From the NCBI GenBank assembly GCA_022376925.1, contig JAIOJX010000001.1:1426001-1490000 (forward strand): 64,000 bases of DNA, given 5' to 3'. Below, piece by piece: positions 47,786 through 59,252 of the stretch. Position 1 is the stretch's first letter. Every line of letters begins with the position of its first letter. A program made the translations under genes and the position numbers. The notes under the pieces are model-generated. The model had not been told where the DNA came from. It did no database searches and saw only the letters and a program-made list of their open reading frames with translations. The DNA is from Tragulus kanchil (taxonomy: Eukaryota > Chordata > Mammalia > Artiodactyla > Tragulidae).

Positions 47786-49194
47786 AGTCTCTTCTTCCTC
47801 AGTCCCGTCAGTGAAGCCAGATGTCTGAGCGAGTGCAGAGTCCGTGGGCAGGCAGCTGTGCTCTGCCCACAGTCTACTGGGTGAGAGCAGGCATGAGGAG
47901 ATTGGAACAGGAACACATTTTGCTATGTTCTCATTGACCAGAACACTGTCCCAACTGTGCAGGAAGCTGAAAGATAGCTTTCCTTAGCTGAGCACAGGGT
48001 CCCGTTTGGAGGGCAGACGGAAGACCTGGGTGGGGGCCAGTTGGTCGTGCCAACCACAGGGGACAGATATTCCTGCCCCTTGGTCTACCAGAAGCTGGGG
48101 GTGGCCATGACACCCAGGCTTGGCCAAACCCATTCTACCCCCAGGACTTTGATTTTTCTTCTGGATCTTAGTTTCCTAACCAGAGATTGACCCTGGGTCT
48201 TCAGCAGTGAAAACTTGGAGTCCTAACCACTTAACCACCAGGGAAGTCCCCAACTTTGACTCCTGTCTTTGAAGAGACTTTTACTCAAAAAGAAGAAGAA
48301 GAAGAAAAAAGGACTGAGTCTCGAAAGACAATGAGAGAGAAGTGATGGTAATGGCGCGTGCAGCAGGAGGGCAATGGCTCATGCGCTCTAATGAAGTGGC
48401 GATGCTGCCCGGGCTGGGTGTGCTGGCCGGGTGGTCTCTGTGATACACCTTGGCTGTGTTCTCAGTCTTGCAGCTGTTTGGGGGGCTTAGTTTTCTAGTC
48501 CTCTCTTCATTTCCAGGTTCTCCTGCGGAACTCCTTTGTGATTGGAGCTAGCTACAATTGCTTTCTGTTGCTTGCAGCCAGGACCTTGATGCTTTCACAG
48601 TTTTATCTTGAGCAGACTGGATCAACATAGGCTTTTTGAGCCATGTCACTTTAGAGTTAAATCCTGGCTTGCTCACCCAGAAGGTTTCAGGTCACTCTCT
48701 TTCTTGAGCCTCACGGTTACTTTTATTTAAATCCTGCTTTTGTGACAACGGCTGACCATTCAGTGAAATTGTATTTAAAGCAGTGGTTGGGAGAGTGTCC
48801 TGGTCTGAGCTTTTGGATGGACTGTGCATCATTTGGGCAGTGGGTTAGTAGGCTAGGAGGACTATTAACAAGCCAGAGGGCCCCTCTGGACAGGAGGTTA
48901 GAAAGGACTGAAAGTGCTGCTGGGCCCACTGGGAGCAGGGCTCTTGGCAGACCTTGGCCTCCAACAAAGCACAGCAGTACTTGACAGCCAGAGACTGAAT
49001 GGAGGAATGGTGTGGTGCAATTTCTTGGGATCCTGGTGACTCTAAAGTCTTTGGAGAAAATAGTTAAGCTGCAGATCACCCTCCAACAAATCATCCTAGG
49101 GTTAATGCCTCCCACTTGGTAGCGATAACAGTGATCATTGTGAGTGCACTTGGCCATTTTTAAAATTTCCTTGTCATTCTAGACTTGAATGCAA
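47786..49194. other. Intronic stretch with one SINE fragment
   Basis: 48140-48251 is a reversed short tRNA-derived SINE (GGATCTTAGTTTCCTAACCA to ACCACCAGGGAAGTCCCC). A GAA run lies near 48292-48306. Nothing else recognised. Confidence 0.5.
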
Positions 49195-49815
49195 CAGTTC
49201 TTATAGCTAACTTACTACCAGTCACCGCTAATGAGCAAAGAATATAAATAGGAAAAAAAAAAAAAGAATATGAACAGGAAACTCTTAAAGAAGAGATACA
49301 GGTGGCCAATGAAGATAGGAAAAAGAGCTCTGCCTCTGTGTTCATCAAAGAAAGACACATGGAAACAAGCAAGATGCCATTTTTTCACCTCCCAGATTTG
49401 TAGAAGATTAGAAGGACAAGTAAAAGAAAAGACCTGTGACATCTTTTTGTGTGCATCCTAAAAGAAATGATGCAAATGAACTTATTTACAAAACCGAGAT
49501 TCACAGACTTAGAAAATGGACCCGTGGTTGCAGCAGGGAGGGGATGGCTGGGGACTTTGGAAAAGTCTTGTACACACTGCCATGTTTGAGATGGATCCCC
49601 AGCAAAAGTCTGTTGCACAGCACATGGAGCTCTGCTCAGTGTGACGCACCAGCCTGGATGGCAGGGGCTCCGGGAGAGAATGGAGGCGTGCATATGGATG
49701 GCCGAGCCCTTCCCTGTCCACCGGACACTATCAAGACAGTGTTAATTGGCCATATCTCAATACAAAATGTTTTGGGTATTAAAAAAATTAAATTAAAAAC
49801 TAAAAAAAAAAAAAT
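49195..49815 (+). mobile_element. Ruminant L1 3' end
   Basis: AAAATGGACCCGTGG, TGTACACACTGCCATGTTTGAG, GTTGCACAGCACATGGAGCT, CTCTGCTCAGTG and an A-rich terminus (49800-49813) parallel ruminant L1 3' UTRs. Confidence 0.65.
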
Positions 49816-51130
49816 GTAGTGCCAGTGAATATTGGGGTTGACTTCACTGCATAGCTCTCACCCCATGTCCTAGGCTGGCCTGCATGCGCAGGCAGGGGCA
49901 CGCCTTGTCTCCAGACAGACATGTTTGAATTGACTCTTGAGCAAAGAGCCTACACACATGGTTCACAACTCAGGAAGTGTGAGCTTTATTTCCCTGTACC
50001 TGCTTGGGTCATTGTGGCTAAGGCATATTTTTGTCTATTTTATCTACATTGCTTACCTCTGCAACATACATTTTGTCTCCTTTTTTATTCTACTGTTGTT
50101 ATTTGTTCCTTCTCTTTTTTTCTTATCTTGGTAAAATTCTGTGAGTTTTACTACTCTTTGAAAAAGTGAGCTTGTGGGCATTATTGTCCTGTTTTACTCT
50201 ATTTCTACTTGCCAGTTCATTAAGTTATGTAAATTTTGATCTTTCTTATATCTTCTACTTTCTTACAGTATATTCTCTCGTTTTCTTTTTGTTACTTCTT
50301 AAATCTAAACTTAACTCACTGGTTTTCAACTTTCTTTTCAAACATAACCATTTAAAGCTGGTCCTCAAACAATTCCAGCTACACTGAGTAAGTTTTAGTG
50401 TGTCGCATCTCCACTTAAAGTCACCTTGATTTTTTTTTATTTCCTCTATGATTTCTCTTTGACTCACAGATCAGTTAGAAAATGTGTATGTGTGTGTGTG
50501 TATTTCATTTCCAAGTGCATGGCTTCGTGGGGTTTTTTCCTAGTTACTAACTTTAAAGCCCAAGCTCTAGCTAGATGGCACCATGCTCCAGGGCTGTTAT
50601 CTCTGGAGAAGGGCAGTACCTGCTGAGCACGGACTGTCTGTGGGGTTCTGGAAGCAGAGGAAGTGTGTCTCCTTCATGTCCTCCCTGGAACTGTGAGAGT
50701 GTCCTCTCTCCTCCCTACTGGGGAGCGTGTGTCACAAGCTCCAGTTTGTTCATTTTAGCTTCATTATGTATCTTGAGACCAAGTTTTCAGTTTTAGACAC
50801 TGTTTTGTCCTCCTGGTAAATGGAGCCCTTTGCTCTTATGAAGTGACCATGGAGTGACCCTGTGGACAGTGCTTTTGCCTTGGCTGGTGCTGCCCCCTGG
50901 TAGTAACGGGGCTGCACCCCCTGTGGTGTGGATAAGCACGGCCGCTCTTCCTTTTCTTCCTTTCTGTGTCTTTACGGATTAGATGTAGCTCTTGAAAATG
51001 ACAGCTGAATTTTAAAAAATCTATTCTGTCTGTTATATCCATTAACATCTAATTATTGATGCCTTTAGATTTGCACATTCTGTGTTTCCCACATCTCCTG
51101 GTTTTTTAAAATTTTTCTCCTTTCTTGCCT
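49816..51130. other. T-rich intronic stretch
   Basis: A (TG)n run lies near 50484-50500. The middle may be reversed old L1. No gene. Confidence 0.35.
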
Positions 51131-51134
51131 TCTG

Positions 51135-51335
51135 CTGGATTAAGTTGTTTGTTTTAATCATGTTAAGATACATATAACAAAAAATTGACCATCTTAACCA
51201 TTTTTAACTGTAGAGTTCAGTGGCATTACAGACCTGCTGTACCACACATATATACATACATCAGACTGCTGTGCCACCGTCTCTCTTGAAATGAGTTTTA
51301 ATTGGTGTCATGCAGTATCCATAGTGCCATACCCT
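51135..51335 (+). repeat. Ancient L1 3' UTR relic
   Basis: ATTGACCATCTTAACCATTT, TTAACTGTAGAGTTCAGTGG and CATTACAGACC are standard old L1 phrases. Confidence 0.6.
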
Positions 51336-51373
51336 GCTTTTTCATTTAACAATAGAACATAAGCATCTCCATT

Positions 51374-51728
51374 GTTATGGACTAAAATGTGTGTGTCCCC
51401 AGATTCGTATGTTGATGCCCTAACCCTCAATGGGAGGATATTTGGAGATGGGGCCTGTGGGAGGTGAGTAGGATTAGGTGAGATCATGAGTCTGGGACCC
51501 AATGGGATCAGTGTCTTTATAAGAAAAGACACCATAGAGCTTACTCTCCTCTGCCATATGAGGAGGACATAGTGAGAAAGCAGTCGACTGCAAGCCAGAG
51601 AAGGGCCCTCACCAAAGACTCTGCAGCATCTTGATCTTGGACTTCTGCATCCGAAAGTATGAGTGGTAATTTCTGTTGTTAGAGCCACTCAGCCTGTGCT
51701 GTTACGGCAGCCTGAGCTTAGACAGCCT
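51374..51728 (+). repeat. MLT1-like (MaLR) LTR, near full length
   Basis: Starts TGTTATGGACTAAAATGTGT, has TATGTTGATGCCCTAACCCT, TTTATAAGAAAAGACACCAT and ATCTTGATCTTGGACTTC, and ends TGTTACGGCAGCCTGAGCTT. Non-coding LTR. Confidence 0.65.
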
Positions 51729-52660
51729 TGTTAAGAAAAACAGCAAACATCCTTTTCAAGCTATCTTAGATTCCAGCACAAATTTAGTGCATCTTCTGTC
51801 TTACTTCCCTACCCCTTACCTCTGGATGCTTTACATTTTCTCTGTGCCAGGTTTTCCAAAAAATTAGTTTCTGTTCATGGTCTTTGTGTCCCCGTTGGTC
51901 ATCTCCTGGGATCACATCTGTAGACAGTCTTTTCACACACACCCCCCCCACACACACCCAAACTGTGGGGTGCTTCCAGACCAACTGCTGTCTGCTTGCC
52001 TGATAAGAATTCACTCATGGAATCTGCATCAGCCCACACGAGGTGGGCTGGTCCTTAACCTGTGCTCTGCAGGTGAGAATTTACCAGGCTCAGCATTTAT
52101 GTTAGTAGCCTCTCCATGGTGTATGAAAAATTTGATTTCCTTCTTGCAGCTCTTCACTGGCAGAAAGGGGAGTTAAACCAGGTCATGCCATTTGGCTCTT
52201 GGCTCGTCATCCCCTCCTGCTGTGCTGTGTTGCAGCCTCCTCTCCCCGTGTGCCGGATGATGCGTGTGCCCCCTCTCAAGTAAAGCTGCTGAGGGCAGTG
52301 ACTGCCTCTCACCCACCACAGCCTCCCCTTGGTGTCCATGGTGTGGCACTAGTCACTCTTCTTGTTCGTGAGTGATGTTCGTGGTCTGTCAGAGCTCTGG
52401 GGGTAACGTAGCTTTAGCAGCAAGGAACACATAGCTCTTTGTTTTACCCCAAGAGCTGAGACATTTCATTAGAAGATGTGCATGCATTCTCATGTTTACA
52501 GAGTTAAGTCTGCTTCAGCCTTTAAGTGCACGTGAAACACTAGAACCAGAAACGGCTCAGCTAGGCTCGTGTGCCCTGGAGTTCTTGTCCCACCGAGGAA
52601 CCACTTCATGGATGTTCTCTCAGCCCATCCACTTGACCTTGGGTCCTGGGAGTGCAGGCT
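51729..52660. other. Intronic stretch, no recognised element
   Basis: A C/A-rich run (ACACACACCCCCCCCACACA) lies at about 51934-51957. Nothing else assigned. Confidence 0.4.
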
Positions 52661-52662
52661 AG

Positions 52663-54860
52663 CCAAGTCAAAGTGCATCTTTGGAAAGGGTATAAAGTTG
52701 GATGAGGTGTTATCCACACACACCTGTCTCTGTTAGGTCCGGGGAGCTCTGATCTTCCCAAAGGGGGGCCCATGGATCCTAGAGGTGTTGCAGAGATCGA
52801 AGTTAGCTGAGCAGGTTCTTCCCCACCCTTGTGCTGTCGCATTCCCCACTGCCTCAGTGGCAGCCTCAGGTCATTTGCAGGTCAGTCCATAGGTGAATCT
52901 TGGGGTTTCAGCTGACATCCCATTAGGTGGCGACAGAGAGCACTGAAAAGGGACAGGAAGAAAACCGGACTTGTTTTTCTTTGTGGGAAAGGCTCACGGC
53001 ATGTGTGCACGCTCATCAGATTTTGCCATGCAAGTCACCTAAAGGTCCTTGCCCCTTTTCCTCCCTTCTTCTCTCCTCAACCCGCTGCTTGCACTCCCAC
53101 TCTCCCATCCCAACCCCCAAAACCGTGGATAGATCAGAAGACCAGCAGGTGAAAACCTATGTCCTCTGCTCTCTGTTATGGTGGGCGGCAGCCCTGGTCA
53201 CACAGCCTGGGAACAGAGCCTTTATTTCTCCCACCTCGGCCACCAGCGACCAGCTCTCCTCCACGTTCCTCCCTGCCACGCAGTCCCTAGTGTCGGGCCT
53301 CGCTGTCCGCCCTCCTTTGATGTCAGGCCCTCACCTGACTCCTGACTCCTGCCTCTTTCGGTGCCACTCCTTTTCTCATTTGTGTGCCTTTAAGCCATGA
53401 AGAACTGTGCTTGTACTCCTGGCCGTTGAGTTTCCCTGCTGCATTTCCTCCTCTAACAGGTTCTTTTTATTTTTTTTTTTTTTGGCCACTTCTGTTGGTC
53501 TTTCATTTACCCATTTTCATCCATCTTTGTTCTTTGGCCTGCGTGGGCCTCCCATTGCAGTGGCCTCTGTCGCTGCAGTGCACTGGCTTCGCGGCACGTG
53601 GGATCTTCCCAGGCCAGGGATCGAACCGGCGCCCCTTGCACTGCAAGGCGGTGTCCTTACCCACTGGACCCCAGGAAGCCCCTCTAACAGCTTCTTGAAG
53701 AATCTACATCTTGCTCCACTGCAGCCAGATCTCTCTCTGGAGCTTCCTGGGTGGCTCAGCCAAGTCAAAGTGCATCTTTGGAAAGGGTATAAAGTTGGAT
53801 GAGGTGTTATCCACACACACCTGTCTCTGTTAGGTCCGGGGAGCTCTGATCTTCCCAAAGGGGGGCCCATGGATCCTAGAGGTGTTGCAGAGATCGAAGT
53901 TAGCTGAGCAGGTTCTTCCCCACCCTTGTGCTGTCGCATTCCCCACTGCCTCAGTGGCAGCCTCAGGTCATTTGCAGGTCAGTCCATAGGTGAATCTTGG
54001 GGTTTCAGCTGACATCCCATTAGGTGGCGACAGAGAGCACTGAAAAGGGACAGGAAGAAAACCGGACTTGTTTTTCTTTGTGGGAAAGGCTCACGGCATG
54101 TGTGCACGCTCATCAGATTTTGCCATGCAAGTCACCTAAAGGTCCTTGCCCCTTTTCCTCCCTTCTTCTCTCCTCAACCCGCTGCTTGCACTCCCACTCT
54201 CCCATCCCAACCCCCAAAACCGTGGATAGATCAGAAGACCAGCAGGTGAAAACCTATGTCCTCTGCTCTCTGTTATGGTGGGCGGCAGCCCTGGTCACAC
54301 AGCCTGGGAACAGAGCCTTTATTTCTCCCACCTCGGCCACCAGCGACCAGCTCTCCTCCACGTTCCTCCCTGCCACGCAGTCCCTAGTGTCGGGCCTCGC
54401 TGTCCGCCCTCCTTTGATGTCAGGCCCTCACCTGACTCCTGACTCCTGCCTCTTTCGGTGCCACTCCTTTTCTCATTTGTGTGCCTTTAAGCCATGAAGA
54501 ACTGTGCTTGTACTCCTGGCCGTTGAGTTTCCCTGCTGCATTTCCTCCTCTAACAGGTTCTTTTTATTTTTTTTTTTTTTGGCCACTTCTGTTGGTCTTT
54601 CATTTACCCATTTTCATCCATCTTTGTTCTTTGGCCTGCGTGGGCCTCCCATTGCAGTGGCCTCTGTCGCTGCAGTGCACTGGCTTCGCGGCACGTGGGA
54701 TCTTCCCAGGCCAGGGATCGAACCGGCGCCCCTTGCACTGCAAGGCGGTGTCCTTACCCACTGGACCCCCAGGGAAGCCCCCTCTAACAGCTTCTTGAAG
54801 AATCTACATCTTGCTCCACTGCAGCCAGATCTCTTCTCTGGAGCTTCCTGGGTGGCTCAG
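52663..54860. repeat. Tandem duplication 7 (about 2 x 1.1 kb)
   Basis: 52663-53759 (1097 bp) recurs at 53760-54860 (1101 bp). The four extra bases all lie within 100 bp of the junction: ACCCCAGGAAGCCCC versus ACCCCCAGGGAAGCCCCC, and ATCTCTCTCTGG versus ATCTCTTCTCTGG. The 157-codon frame inside each copy has no family resemblance. Confidence 0.97.
53460..53680 (-). repeat. tRNA-Glu SINE, short form, internal deletion (copy at 54557-54780)
   Basis: Perfect 10-bp target-site duplication CCTCTAACAG at 53450-53459 and 53681-53690. About 60 bp of the body is missing between CACTGGCTT and CGCGGCACG. Confidence 0.92.
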
Positions 54861-55043
54861 ATGGTGAAGAATTGGCCTGCAATGTAGGAGACACAGGTCC
54901 GATTGCTGGGTCAGGAAGATCCCCTGAAGAAGGGAATGGCGACCCACTCTAGTCTTCTTGCCTGGAGAATCCTGTGAACAAACGAGCCTGGTGGGCTACA
55001 GTCCACAGGGTTGCAAAGAGTTGGACACGACTAAGCAGCATTA
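54841..55043 (+). repeat. Bov-tA2 SINE
   Basis: GAGCTTCCTGGGTGGCTCAG, GGTCAGGAAGATCCCCTG and GGGTTGCAAAGAGTTGGACA. Its first 20 bp form the junction of duplication 7. Confidence 0.92.
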
Positions 55044-55682
55044 ACAGAGGGCCCTCCTAGTGCTTGGCTCCCAACTTTTGATCACCTCTGTTCCACTGAC
55101 CCCAGCCACCCACTGCCAAGGTCACAGCCTGGATTCTGTTGTCACTGGAAACTGACCCACCCTTGGAGCTCTAACACAGAGCTCTGTCCCCTGGTGACAA
55201 AGACTCCCTGTGTTCCTAACTCCCCAGGAATCTGTCAGTTTTCCCTCCTCTCATTAATCTTGCCAGTCACTATACAAGTGTGTTTTCGAATTTCCCATCC
55301 TCACTGAGCACTCCCTCGTTAGCGTCTGCCCTGTTCTCTGTTCCCTCTTTGGCCACGCTTCTCAGGATTTGTCTACTGCGGATCCCCTTCCACATCCCGT
55401 TTCCGCCCAGCCCTGGAGCGGTGGTGCTTCCCCCTCTTGACAGGCTTGTTCCCTCCTGGAACCCCCTTCTTGAGTCTCTTTGGGGATCCCACCAGCCCCC
55501 TCTCCTGGTGCAGAGTCAGTGGCTTAGTTTTATTGTCTCTGGACACCTTACTTCACATCTGAGCCCCCTTTGTTTGAGGGAACTTTTATCCCCTCTTAGG
55601 GATTTGATGAGAGACCAAGTGACCTCTGTAGTCACTGAAAATGCCATAGACTTCTTTTCATAGTTTCCCTTTCAGCTTGAAA
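55044..55682. other. C/T-rich intronic stretch, possibly L2-derived
   Basis: No firm assignment. Confidence 0.3.
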
Positions 55683-55905
55683 CAGTGGTTGGTAAACTAC
55701 ATCTGAAGGTCAAATCTAGCGCACAGCCTGTTTTTGTAAATAAACTTTTATTGCAACCCAGCCCCACTCCTTCCTGTAGGTATGGTCCAAGGCTTCTCTC
55801 CCACATCGCTGGCAAGTTGAGTGGTTGTGACCGTGAGTCCTGTAAAGTAGAAAACGGTAACTACGTAGCCCTTTACAGAAAAAAATGCCCTAAGCCCTGC
55901 AAGGA
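55683..55905 (+). repeat. hAT-Charlie-like non-autonomous DNA transposon relic
   Basis: CAGTGGTTGGTAAACTACAT, GTCAAATCTAGCGCACAGCC, TTTTTGTAAATAAACTTTTA and CCCTTTACAGAAAAAAATGCC follow a common mammalian element whose exact name I do not assert. Confidence 0.55.
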
Positions 55906-56209
55906 CATACGGCTCTGTGTCCCTGACTTGCTTGTCAGACCCACCCTCTCCTAGGCAGCAGGACCAGCCGCCAGGCCACGGTGGCTGCTGTGTTGGGGCG
56001 GCCAGTGCTGCCCCCTGCAGCGCGGCAGGCGCCGTGCCTGCTGCCTTACACCACCTTGGCAGCAGGATTCGGGATATTGTTCCTGGCTAGCTAGATTCAA
56101 GCCTGTTTCAAGCCCAGCTCTCTGGCCACCTGATAGCCTTTCATTCCCCTGCAATTTTTGTTATTGGGTAAAATACTCTTGAAAAAACATTGACCGTTTA
56201 CGTGCGCAG

Positions 56210-56470
56210 TTACACGGTGCTGAGTATACTCAGAGCGGACAGGCATTCCCGCCTGCCGTCTGCCAGCAGCTGTTTAATCAGGTCCCGCTCTGCATCAGTC
56301 AGCCGGAGTCGGGTCTGTCGCTTACCACCAGTCACCTGGACAGATACACCTGATTGTCTTTCCGCTGTCTCGCTCCTCTTCGTCTCCTTTGCTGACGCTT
56401 TCTCCTCGGCACAGTGCCAGATGGTGGGAGGGAGATTGTCTGCACTTGCATCTGAGGTGCCTTCACTCAT
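56210..56470 (-). other. Unrecognised 86-codon minus-strand frame, CpG-rich
   Basis: The frame opens MSEGTSDASADNLPPTIWHC and closes after RLRLTDAERDLIKQLLADGR plus about 13 residues. The charged, polar composition and an amphipathic C-terminal helix look protein-like. The DNA (56180-56480) is richer in CpG than its surroundings. No poly(A) or flanking duplication resolved. It could be an old retrocopy of a gene I do not recognise, a domesticated transposon piece or chance. Confidence 0.25.
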
Positions 56471-56984
56471 CGCTGGACTCGTTAGACCTCTGTGCGAAGG
56501 ACTACTGCATCTCCTGCCTCTAGCCTAGACCCCTAGAAGGCGAAATGCCTCAACATTGAAAACATAAAATGGAAGTCAGGACCCTCGATCTCCAGCACTC
56601 CGCCAGCACACACATGGCCTCCGCTGATGAAACCCAGACCAGCCGCAGCATCTCCTGTGGCTCTGTGGTGGTCCCACACAGCCATCAAGGGGGTCAGATC
56701 CCCAGCCAGCAGTATAGTCTGCAGGCAACCTCCAGCTGCTGGCCCCTTTGGGCTTGGCCTTGGGCTTTGTCTCAGCTGTGAGAACTTCCTCACCTGGTCA
56801 GGCTGGTTCCCGGGCAGTGCTGAGGTGGGTGCGTGAAGCAGGAGGTACAAGGCTCCTGCCCTGCCGTCACTGCCCAGGGTGACCTGGAGCCTTCTTGAGC
56901 CTGCATTGCACTTCAGCTTCTTCCCCTGCCCAGATCTGCTTCTGTTTCCTTCTGTTCACAGGTGTCAGTCCTTAATAAACTGTG

Positions 56985-57270
56985 ACCTCACCCTGTAGCA
57001 CCTTGTTCCTGTCTCCCTGCCCGCTCATTCCTCTTCACACTATATCTTCCGTAAAGGATGAGCTGCTTCAGACTGTTCATCCGATCATGTCACTCCTCTT
57101 GAGAAACACTCTCCAGAGGCCTCTCAACCTTCACAAAGCAAAATCTAAAGTCTGTTGCGTGGGAGGCTGCCGGCCTGCTGGCCGTGGCGCGCCTGCGCGC
57201 TGCCCGGGGCTCAGAGGAGCCGTGCTCGGCTCTCTGCTCTGCTTCAGCCATCTCCGAATTCTCCAGTTTT
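56985..57270 (+). repeat. L2-like relic
   Basis: CATGTCACTCCTCTTGAGAA, CTCTCCAGAGGCCTCTCAAC and AAATCTAAAGTCTG follow the L2 3' region order. Confidence 0.5.
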
Positions 57271-57317
57271 GAATATGAAGCCCTGCAGTATCATTTTCTA
57301 CTGGGTCCTGCAAATTA

Positions 57318-57530
57318 TGGGCTTCTCAGGTGGTGCTAGTGGTAAAGAACCCGCTTGCCAACACAGGAGATTGTAAGAGACCCGCGTTCGATCCCTGGGT
57401 TGGGAAGATCCCCTAGAGAAGGAAATGGCAGCCCACTCCATCCTCTTGCCTGGAGAATCCCATGGACAGAGGAGCCTGAGGGGCTGGGGTCCACAGGGCT
57501 GCACAGAGGCTGACACACTGAGGCAACTGA
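57318..57530 (+). repeat. Bov-tA2 SINE
   Basis: GGGCTTCTCAGGTGGTGCTA, GTTCGATCCCTGGGTTGGGA and GAGAATCCCATGGACAGAGG. Confidence 0.92.
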
Positions 57531-57609
57531 GCACAGTGGCCATTTCAAAAGTCTCCATTTTGAATAAGCAGGTCTACGTTTTCATTTTCTACTGGGTCCT
57601 GCAAGTCAG

Positions 57610-58210
57610 GGAGCCAGGCCTGTCTCATTTTGAGTTCATTTTCTCCACCTTGCTCACTTGGCTCCAGCCCATCACTCTTGCTTTTCCTGGAACATCCCAG
57701 ATTGTTCCTGGAGTTGGGGCCTTGGCTCTTGCTAGTCCTTACGTGTGAGCCCCTCTTTACATGATCCCTTGGGGCACCTGAAGAATTCTTTATGTTTAGG
57801 AAATTGACCCCCATCCCTGTCACTGATGATTTTTTATTAATCACATTTTTCTGGGAGCATGGTGTGTTCTCTGAGCCTGTCGACACACCTTGTCTTTCTT
57901 TCAGGCTCTCATGTATCTTCTGATGGCGTCTGTGTGCCGTTCAGGGTTCCCTGCTCCAGGGACATGAATTATCCTGTGTTGGGTTGTCTTTGTCTCTCTT
58001 CCAATGCTGTTAACTTCATTAGTTGTTTTCACTTTTATCTTTTTCATCTACGTACACTCTTTGTCTGATTTGATTTTCAGCTATGTATTTTCTGTTTTCT
58101 GGCTGTTTTTAAATGTATGAGTTCTGTAATGGTGTGTTTTGGTCTGCAGCTTGTCTTCCTAGGTTGGGGATTTGCCCTTTCATCTTACTGTGTTTTATCT
58201 TCTCATCTTT
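57610..58210. other. Intronic stretch, no recognised element
   Basis: T-rich towards the right; chance frames only. Confidence 0.4.
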
Positions 58211-58269
58211 GAATTCTTACTGAGAAGATGTTCTTATAAAGTTGTGAGGAATTTCCTTCTCTTCCTTTT

Positions 58270-58537
58270 TTTAAAAAAATTTTTATAATTTTTATTTTAA
58301 TTTTGGCCTTTTTTATTGGTTTTTTATTTATCTTCATCCATCTTTATTCTTTGGCCTGTGTGGGCCTCCCATCGCAGTGGTCTCTCTCGTTGCACGCGCT
58401 CCAGGGCACTAGCTTGTAATCAGACACACTGGTCCAGCTGCTCCTCGGCACGTGGGATCTTCCCAGGTCAGGGATCAAACCAGTGCCCCTTACACTGCAA
58501 GGCGGACTCTTTACTCACTGGACCACCAGGGAAGCCC
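58270..58537 (-). repeat. tRNA-Glu SINE, short form (copy at 59400-59667)
   Basis: Perfect 15-bp target-site duplication CCTTCTCTTCCTTTT at 58255-58269 and 58538-58552. In the second duplicate the left side is altered, so only the first copy shows an intact pair. Confidence 0.93.
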
Positions 58538-59171
58538 CCTTCTCTTCCTTTTGTGTATTCTCTTCTTGGTGGAATTTTGCCTTTGCTGAGCTATCTCCCT
58601 GTTGGTCTCTCTTTTTTGCTTTTGGCCATAAAATGTTTCTAGAGTTACCGTGTTGTTTCTTGTCAGCCTGGCTCAGGCTTTAGATGGCTCTGTCCAGTCT
58701 CTCTGTTTACTTTGGTTGGTGCAGCAGGGGAGCCCTGCTTCTCTCTTCCGAGTCCTCTGGCGCCCCGTCTCACTGCTTTCCCCTCTGGACTGTTGTGAGC
58801 TTGTCTCTTGTGGTCAGAAACAAGTTGCACAGCTGGGGAAACTGCAGTCAGGAGGACCTTCAGCAGCATCTGGAGTCCCTAGCCTAGGAATTGTTAAATG
58901 TCTTAGGCCAAGGCTCACTCTAGCCACGTGAAGGACATGTGTGTCATTCCTATAAGGGATGTGGGAAGGGGGTACCCCAGGTTCCTGCTGGTTTCCTGAG
59001 CTCTGTGTCCCCAAGCATGGTCACCTCCCGCAGCGCTAGTTTGGCTCGTTGGGTACTGTGCCTCCTGGCAGCAGCGCTGGGTGGCGGCCCCGGGCAGCTG
59101 CTGTGCGGCGCAGGGAGGGCCGGGGACCGGCCTGGGCTGGGGCGGGAGGGAGGCTCCGGAGGGAGGGGTGG

Positions 59172-59252
59172 GCCTGTGTGTCCATGTGATTCACATGGTG
59201 TCCTGCAGAAACCAGCACATTGTAAAGCAGTTATATTCCAATTAAAAATGAA
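59172..59252 (+). repeat. Ruminant L1 3' terminal fragment (copy at 60302-60382)
   Basis: CAGAAACCAGCACATTGTAA and AGCAGTTATATTCCAATTAA match the L1 terminus also seen at 47725-47780. Confidence 0.65.

Noticed and set aside
52927..54497. 157-codon frame present twice
   Set aside because: The doubling is explained by duplication 7. Ser/Pro-rich low-complexity translation of C/T-rich intron.
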